This document shows, in pieces, positions 6,713-10,208 of a stretch of 10,208 bases of DNA. The notes beneath the pieces are model-generated. The model was given only the letters and a program-made list of their open reading frames with translations, was not told the DNA's origin and ran no database searches. The first letter of the stretch is position 1. The number at the start of each line of letters is the position of its first letter. The position numbers were made by a program, and so were the translations under genes. The DNA comes from Candidatus Nanopelagicales bacterium (GTDB taxonomy: Bacteria > Actinomycetota > Actinomycetes > S36-B12 > UBA10799), in the NCBI GenBank assembly GCA_025455985.1, contig JALOLM010000041.1:1-10208 (forward strand), read 5' to 3'.

Positions 6713-7195
6713 GTGCGCCGAGCAGTCTGCCCCGGATCTTTCGACCCCGTGACAAATGGTCACCTGGACATCATCTCGCGGGCCTGCAAGTTGTTCGACG
6801 AGGTTGTGGTCGCCGTGCTCATCAACAAGAAGAAGCAGGGCATGTTCACCGTCGAGGAGCGCATCGAACTGCTGCGGGAGGTGACCGCGGACTTCCCGAA
6901 CGTGCAGGTGGCCTCGTTCCACGGTCTTCTCGTCGATTTCTGCAACGAACATGACATCCGGGCCATCGTCAAGGGCCTGCGCGCGGTCAGCGACTTCGAC
7001 TACGAGTTGCAGATGGCGCAGATGAACTACCAGCTCGCCGATGTCGACACGGTCTTCGTCTCGACGAACCCGCTGTACTCCTACCTGTCGAGCAGCCTGA
7101 TCAAGGAGGTCGCCACCTACGGGGGCGACGTTTCCAACCTTCTCCCCGGCGTGGTCTACGACAGATTGCGCGAGCGTGTGACTAATACTGGGTGA
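6713..7195 (+). CDS. coaD: Phosphopantetheine adenylyltransferase CoaD
   Basis: CoaD transfers AMP from ATP to 4'-phosphopantetheine, giving dephospho-CoA, the penultimate step of coenzyme A synthesis. The 160-residue protein starts RRAVCPGSFDPVTNGHLDII, with the nucleotidyltransferase TNGH motif (H17) and S9. Further motifs are NKKKQGMF (38-45), VKGLRAVSDFDYE (86-98) and SSSLIKEVA (126-134), all intact. The frame is open to 6587 inside rsmD, but the GTG at 6713 matches the family start and has GAGGAG at 6701-6706 six bases away. It lies between rsmD and the SepIVA-like gene in the same operon. Confidence 0.97.
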   Translation: MRRAVCPGSFDPVTNGHLDIISRACKLFDEVVVAVLINKKKQGMFTVEERIELLREVTADFPNVQVASFHGLLVDFCNEHDIRAIVKGLRAVSDFDYELQMAQMNYQLADVDTVFVSTNPLYSYLSSSLIKEVATYGGDVSNLLPGVVYDRLRERVTNTG

Positions 7196-7213
7196 AAGAG
7201 TCAGGAGGGCCGC

Positions 7214-7885
7214 ATGGAGGTCTACGAACGACTGGATGACCTGGTCGACCTTGTCGAGGGGGCCCGCGGGGTTCCGCTGTCGGATTCCTGCGTCGTCAAC
7301 CGCACCATCGCCCTGGAACTGCTGGAGGCGGTCCGCTCGCTGATGCCGGCGTCCCTGCGCGATGCGGCCACCATCCTGGCCGACCGCGACGATGTCCTGG
7401 AGGACGCCACGCGTGAGGCGGAGTCGCGGATCGCCAGCGCCCAGGACGAGTCGGACACCATCGTGGCGCGGGCGGAGAATGAGGCGGCCGCCATCATGTC
7501 CCAGACCCGTGCCGAAGTAGAGCAGATGTTGGCCCAAGGGCAGTCGGACGCCGCCCGGACCGTGGACCGGGCGCGGGCCGAGGCTGAACGCCTTGTTGCC
7601 GCCGACACGATCCGGCTCGAGGCGGAGCGGCAGGCCAAAGGTCTGCGCCAGCAGGCCGAGTCCGACGCATCCCGGGTGCGTGCCGAGGCCGATATCTACG
7701 TGGACAAGCGGCTGGCCAATCTGGAGGACACGCTGCGAGCCGCCCTTGACCAGATCGGCCGTGGCCGGCGTCGGTCGAACACGACCGCACCGGCAGTGGA
7801 GGTGCAGGACGCGGTGTACGACTTCACGCAGGATCCCGAAGTGGCCGGTGAGTTGGTGGGCGGCAGGCGCCGGAGCGCCCGTTAG
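7214..7885 (+). CDS. SepIVA-like (Rv2927c family) DivIVA-related coiled-coil protein
   Basis: This 223-residue protein begins with a short globular segment, YERLDDLVDLVEGARGVPLS (4-23), followed by a long alanine/glutamate/arginine-rich coiled coil (about 50-180). It contains EADIYVDKRLANLEDTL (158-174) and IGRGRRR (181-187), close to how I recall the mycobacterial SepIVA/Rv2927c C-terminal region. SepIVA acts at the septum and in cell-envelope growth in mycobacteria; that role is transferred here by family resemblance. Automatic annotation often calls such proteins ATP synthase subunit B-like because of the coiled coil, but there is no membrane segment. The coiled coil appears somewhat shorter than the mycobacterial one. 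The ATG has AGGAGG (7203-7208) five bases upstream and follows coaD after 18 bp. Its place just before DUF177-rpmF-rnc-mutM matches mycobacterial order. Confidence 0.8.
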   Translation: MEVYERLDDLVDLVEGARGVPLSDSCVVNRTIALELLEAVRSLMPASLRDAATILADRDDVLEDATREAESRIASAQDESDTIVARAENEAAAIMSQTRAEVEQMLAQGQSDAARTVDRARAEAERLVAADTIRLEAERQAKGLRQQAESDASRVRAEADIYVDKRLANLEDTLRAALDQIGRGRRRSNTTAPAVEVQDAVYDFTQDPEVAGELVGGRRRSAR

Positions 7886-7930
7886 GCCACCAGCGCTTCG
7901 CGACCGGTTCGGGGCGCAGCCGCGCCAGGT

Positions 7931-7939
7931 TGCTACCCT
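7931..7939 (+). promoter_or_regulatory. Candidate extended -10 promoter of the DUF177-rpmF-rnc-mutM operon
   Basis: TGCTACCCT combines an extended -10 (TGn) with TACCCT, which fits TAnnnT. No clear -35 is visible, as is usual with extended -10 promoters. Transcription would start near 7946, about 70 bases before the DUF177 start, so the second cluster can be expressed independently of the recG operon. Confidence 0.45.
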
Positions 7940-7945
7940 TATGGC

Positions 7946-7984
7946 GTGGCTTACCGCCACCGGCGTTGTCGTGCCCGCGGGCAC
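7946..7984 (+). promoter_or_regulatory. Two small hairpins in the leader of the DUF177-rpmF operon
   Basis: Just after the inferred start site, GTGGC (7946-7950) pairs with GCCAC (7956-7960). A perfect 14-base palindrome, GTGCCCGCGGGCAC (7971-7984), follows ten bases later. There is no T-run, so termination of the upstream operon is unlikely. They could be a structured mRNA leader for a ribosomal-protein operon or a protein-binding site; the palindrome may also be chance in GC-rich DNA. Confidence 0.3.
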
Positions 7985-8015
7985 CCGCGCCGATCGATGA
8001 ACCCAGGGAACAGTG

Positions 8016-8588
8016 ATGACGACGATTGCCGACGCGCCATTCGTCGTCGACGTGCGCGCTCTGCTCGGCAAGCCCGGGGCGTACCAGCGTTTGGAGATCA
8101 CCGAGCCAGTCGGCCCGGACGTGCGCACTGAGGTCGTCGCCGTGGGTGAGGCTCAGCCCGTCACCGCCGAGGTGATGCTCGAGAGCGTCCGTGAGGGCAT
8201 TCTCGTGACCGGTCAAGCCTCCACCGTCGGGGATGCGGTCTGCAGTCGCTGCCTGGACCCGGTACGGGTGGACCTGTCCGCACCGTTGCAGGAGTTGTAC
8301 GCCTGGAGCGCCCAGGAAGCCGAAGTCGACGATCTCGGCGAGTTGGGACCACATCTCGACGGCGAACTGCTGGACCTGCGACCGCCGATCCGTGATGGCT
8401 TGATCCTTGAGATGCCACTCGCGCCCTTGTGTGACCCCGACTGCCCGGGCCTGTGCCCCCAGTGCGGTGTCAGACTCGCTGACGATCCGTCTCACGTCCA
8501 TGAATCCTCAGACCCCCGGTGGGCAGCACTGTCCGCCCTCAAGAACGACCTGCTCGATGAGCAGGCCGATGCACCCAAGGAGAACTAA
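8016..8588 (+). CDS. DUF177 (YceD-like) family protein with zinc-binding cysteines
   Basis: This 190-residue protein belongs to the DUF177/YceD family. It carries VCSRCLDPV (C76, C79), the central ELLDLRPPIRDGLILEMPLA and CDPDCPGLCPQCG (C139, C143, C147, C150), ending in DPRWAALSALK. The cysteine pairs suggest a bound zinc ion. YceD is genetically linked to rpmF across bacteria and is implicated in 23S rRNA accumulation; the molecular role remains unsettled. Two in-frame starts are possible, GTG at 8013 and ATG at 8016. The ATG is preferred because AGGGA (8005-8009) is then six bases upstream. The TAA stop abuts the rpmF GTG without any gap, the classic DUF177-rpmF pair. Confidence 0.93.
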   Translation: MTTIADAPFVVDVRALLGKPGAYQRLEITEPVGPDVRTEVVAVGEAQPVTAEVMLESVREGILVTGQASTVGDAVCSRCLDPVRVDLSAPLQELYAWSAQEAEVDDLGELGPHLDGELLDLRPPIRDGLILEMPLAPLCDPDCPGLCPQCGVRLADDPSHVHESSDPRWAALSALKNDLLDEQADAPKEN

Positions 8589-8762
8589 GTGGCCGTTCCG
8601 AAGCGCAAGAAGTCGCGCAGCAACACCCGGTCGCGCCGGGCGCAGTGGAAGACGTCGGCTCCGACGCTGGCCAACTGCAAGCAGTGTGGTGCGCCCAAGC
8701 CGAACCACACCGCATGCCCCGAGTGCGGTACGTACGCCAAGCGCCGCGTGCTGGACGTCTAA
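8589..8762 (+). CDS. rpmF: Large ribosomal subunit protein bL32, zinc-binding (C+) form
   Basis: This 57-residue protein is ribosomal protein L32. It begins AVPKRKKSRSNTRSRRAQWK, the diagnostic basic N-terminal tail, and has a zinc ribbon of C30/C33 and C43/C46 (CKQCG and CPECG), followed by GTYAKRRVLDV. The cysteines mark the zinc-containing type. The GTG start follows directly on the DUF177 TAA, with AAGGAG at 8577-8582 inside the end of DUF177, six bases away. It is too short to stand out among long open frames but is unambiguous. It is co-transcribed with DUF177 and rnc. Confidence 0.97.
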   Translation: MAVPKRKKSRSNTRSRRAQWKTSAPTLANCKQCGAPKPNHTACPECGTYAKRRVLDV

Positions 8763-8771
8763 GAAGGCTCA

Positions 8772-9470
8772 GTGTCGCCCACGGTGGACCTGCCCGCGCT
8801 CGTCGAACGGCTCGGTGTCCCCGGCATGCCCGGCGAGTTGGAGCTGGCGCTGGTCCACCGGTCGTATTCCTACGAGAACGGGCGTATCCCCACCAACGAG
8901 CGCCTCGAATTCCTCGGTGATGCGGTGCTCGGTGTGGTCGTCACCGACTACCTGTACCGGGAGTTCCCGGATCTGCCCGAGGGCCAACTGGCCAAGATGC
9001 GCTCGGCCATCGTCAATGCGCACTCCCTTGCCCAGGTCGCCAAGGGCCTTGACCTCGGATCTCATGTCCTGCTCGGACGCGGCGAGGAGTCCACGGGTGG
9101 CCGGGAGAAGGTGTCCATCCTGGCCGACGCCCTCGAAGCGGTGATAGGTGCTGTCTACCTGGAGTTCGGGGTTGAGGGAGCGCGCAGCTTCATCCTGAGT
9201 ACGTTCGACAGTCTGATCAACACGGTCCGCGACCTCGGAGCGGGGCTGGACTGGAAGACGAGCCTGCAGGAACTCGCCGCCGCCCTGGGCTATGGCCCGC
9301 CCGAGTATGTGGTCAGCGGTGATGGCCCCGACCACGCGCGCACGTTCACCGCCCAGGTCCAACTCGGCGACCGGCTGTACGGCCATGGCAGCGGCCGGAC
9401 CAAGAAGCACGCCGAGCAGGAAGCCGCGCAGACAGCTTTCGAACAACTGCGCGCCGAGGTCGATGCCTGA
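8772..9470 (+). CDS. rnc: Ribonuclease III
   Basis: RNase III cuts double-stranded RNA, releasing pre-16S and pre-23S rRNA and processing some mRNAs. The 232-residue protein has an N-terminal endonuclease domain with the signature NERLEFLGDAVLG (42-54). Catalytic acidic residues are E46, D50, D119 and E122 (LADALEAVIGAVYLE). A C-terminal double-stranded-RNA-binding domain (about 160-230) contains DWKTSLQELAAALG and GSGRTKKHAEQEAAQTA. The GTG start at 8772 has GAAGG (8763-8767) four bases upstream; a second GTG at 8784 is too far from it. It lies 9 bp after rpmF and overlaps mutM by 8 bp. Confidence 0.97.
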   Translation: MSPTVDLPALVERLGVPGMPGELELALVHRSYSYENGRIPTNERLEFLGDAVLGVVVTDYLYREFPDLPEGQLAKMRSAIVNAHSLAQVAKGLDLGSHVLLGRGEESTGGREKVSILADALEAVIGAVYLEFGVEGARSFILSTFDSLINTVRDLGAGLDWKTSLQELAAALGYGPPEYVVSGDGPDHARTFTAQVQLGDRLYGHGSGRTKKHAEQEAAQTAFEQLRAEVDA

Positions 9471-10208
9471 ACTGCCGGAGGTCGAGGTGGTGCGCCGTGG
9501 GCTGCAGCATTGGACCGCCGGCCGGCGCATCGAGGCTGTGGATGTGATGCACCCGCGGGCGATCCGCCGCAATCCTGGGGGACGTTCTGAATTCACGGCT
9601 CGGATTGCCGGGCGCAGGTTGGGTGAAGTGCAGCGCCGCGGCAAGTTCTTGTGGTGGGATCTCGACGACGAAACTGCTTTGGTGGGTCACCTCGGCATGT
9701 CGGGGCAGTTCCGCGTCGACGCCGCGCCTGGCGAACACACCCGCATCGTCTTCGACCTCGGTGACGTGCGCCTGCTGTTCGACGACCAGCGGACATTCGG
9801 CGGCATGTGGGCCGACACAGCCGTCGATGCAGCGCCGGTAAGTCTGGCGCACGTAGCGCCCGATCCGTTCTCCGATGACTTCGATCGGGCCGCGGTGGTG
9901 GCGGCGATCAGGTCGCGTTCGGCGCCGGTCAAGGCGCTGCTGCTGGATCAATCGCTGGTGTCGGGGATCGGGAACATCTACGCCGACGAGGCACTGTGGC
10001 AGGCACGGGTGCACTGGAACACCCCCGGTCGCGACGTCAGCGCACGCAAGGCGGGGGAGTTGCTGGATGCAGCCGCCGATGTGATGAGCGCAGCGGTGTT
10101 GGCCGGAGGCACCTCCTTCGACCGGCTCTATGTGAACGTCAATGGCAGCAGTGGCTACTTCCAGCGCGACCTCGCCGCCTACGGCCAGCAGGGGCTGCCC
10201 TGCCCGAG
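9463..10208 (+). CDS. mutM: Formamidopyrimidine-DNA glycosylase MutM/Fpg (3' end missing)
   Basis: MutM removes oxidised purines such as 8-oxoguanine and nicks the abasic site. After ATG, PELPEVEVV supplies the catalytic P2 and E3 (positions 2-10). RRGKFLWW carries K61, the beta-clamp lysine equivalent, HLGMSGQF (76-83) is the conserved loop, and LLDQSLVSGIGNIYADEALW holds N171 in the helix-two-turn-helix. The frame is open through the right edge (248 codons plus two bases), ending at GQQGLPCP, where the first cysteine of the C-terminal zinc finger appears. The remaining finger and about 35-40 residues lie outside the window. The ATG lies within the end of rnc (8-bp overlap), implying coupling. 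I see no broken motif. Confidence 0.96.
   Translation, partial: MPELPEVEVVRRGLQHWTAGRRIEAVDVMHPRAIRRNPGGRSEFTARIAGRRLGEVQRRGKFLWWDLDDETALVGHLGMSGQFRVDAAPGEHTRIVFDLGDVRLLFDDQRTFGGMWADTAVDAAPVSLAHVAPDPFSDDFDRAAVVAAIRSRSAPVKALLLDQSLVSGIGNIYADEALWQARVHWNTPGRDVSARKAGELLDAAADVMSAAVLAGGTSFDRLYVNVNGSSGYFQRDLAAYGQQGLPCP

Noticed and set aside
6662..8128. A 488-codon open frame on the minus strand opposite coaD and the SepIVA-like gene
   Set aside because: It spans two real genes and an intergenic promoter on the other strand, with low-complexity content; a codon-bias shadow.

Overview
The window is a stretch of high-GC chromosomal DNA from an actinobacterium. By eye the GC content is well over 60 percent, GTG starts are frequent, and many of the genes match the actinobacterial versions of their families closely. 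These include SepIVA/Rv2927c-type, DUF3515, the stand-alone AsnC-domain protein next to thiL, and a RecG with an acidic insertion. The gene order resembles the thiL-rpmB-DAK2-recG-rsmD-coaD and sepIVA-DUF177-rpmF-rnc-mutM blocks known from actinobacteria, here joined into one region. I see no phage, transposase, CRISPR, toxin-antitoxin or tRNA/rRNA genes.

Layout. Positions 1-638 (minus) hold a small AsnC/RAM-domain protein followed, with a 25-bp overlap, by a DUF3515 lipoprotein that runs off the left edge. A 76-bp divergent intergenic region separates them from thiL (plus, 715-1665). Positions 1666-1978 lie between the convergent thiL and rpmB and contain no convincing gene. They hold two imperfect tandem copies of a palindromic element (about 1692-1845) and a likely rpmB terminator. 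rpmB (minus, 1979-2170) diverges from the main operon.

The main plus-strand operon runs from 2322 to 7885: FakA-like DAK2 protein, recG, rsmD, coaD, sepIVA-like. Its junctions are tight: a 1-bp gap, a 4-bp overlap, then gaps of 20 and 18 bp. A 130-bp gap with a plausible extended -10 promoter and two small leader hairpins precedes the second cluster: DUF177 (YceD-like), rpmF, rnc, mutM. There DUF177 and rpmF abut exactly, 9 bp separate rpmF from rnc, and rnc and mutM overlap by 8 bp. mutM is cut by the right edge before its zinc finger is complete.

Together the genes serve core maintenance: ribosome parts and ribosomal RNA processing or modification (L28, L32, RNase III, RsmD, YceD-like), DNA repair (RecG, MutM), cofactor synthesis (ThiL for thiamine diphosphate, CoaD for coenzyme A), fatty-acid phosphorylation (FakA-like) and septal growth (SepIVA-like). 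Nothing here looks like a wholly new system. The least explained piece is the palindromic repeat cluster between thiL and rpmB, followed by the structured leader in front of the DUF177-rpmF operon.
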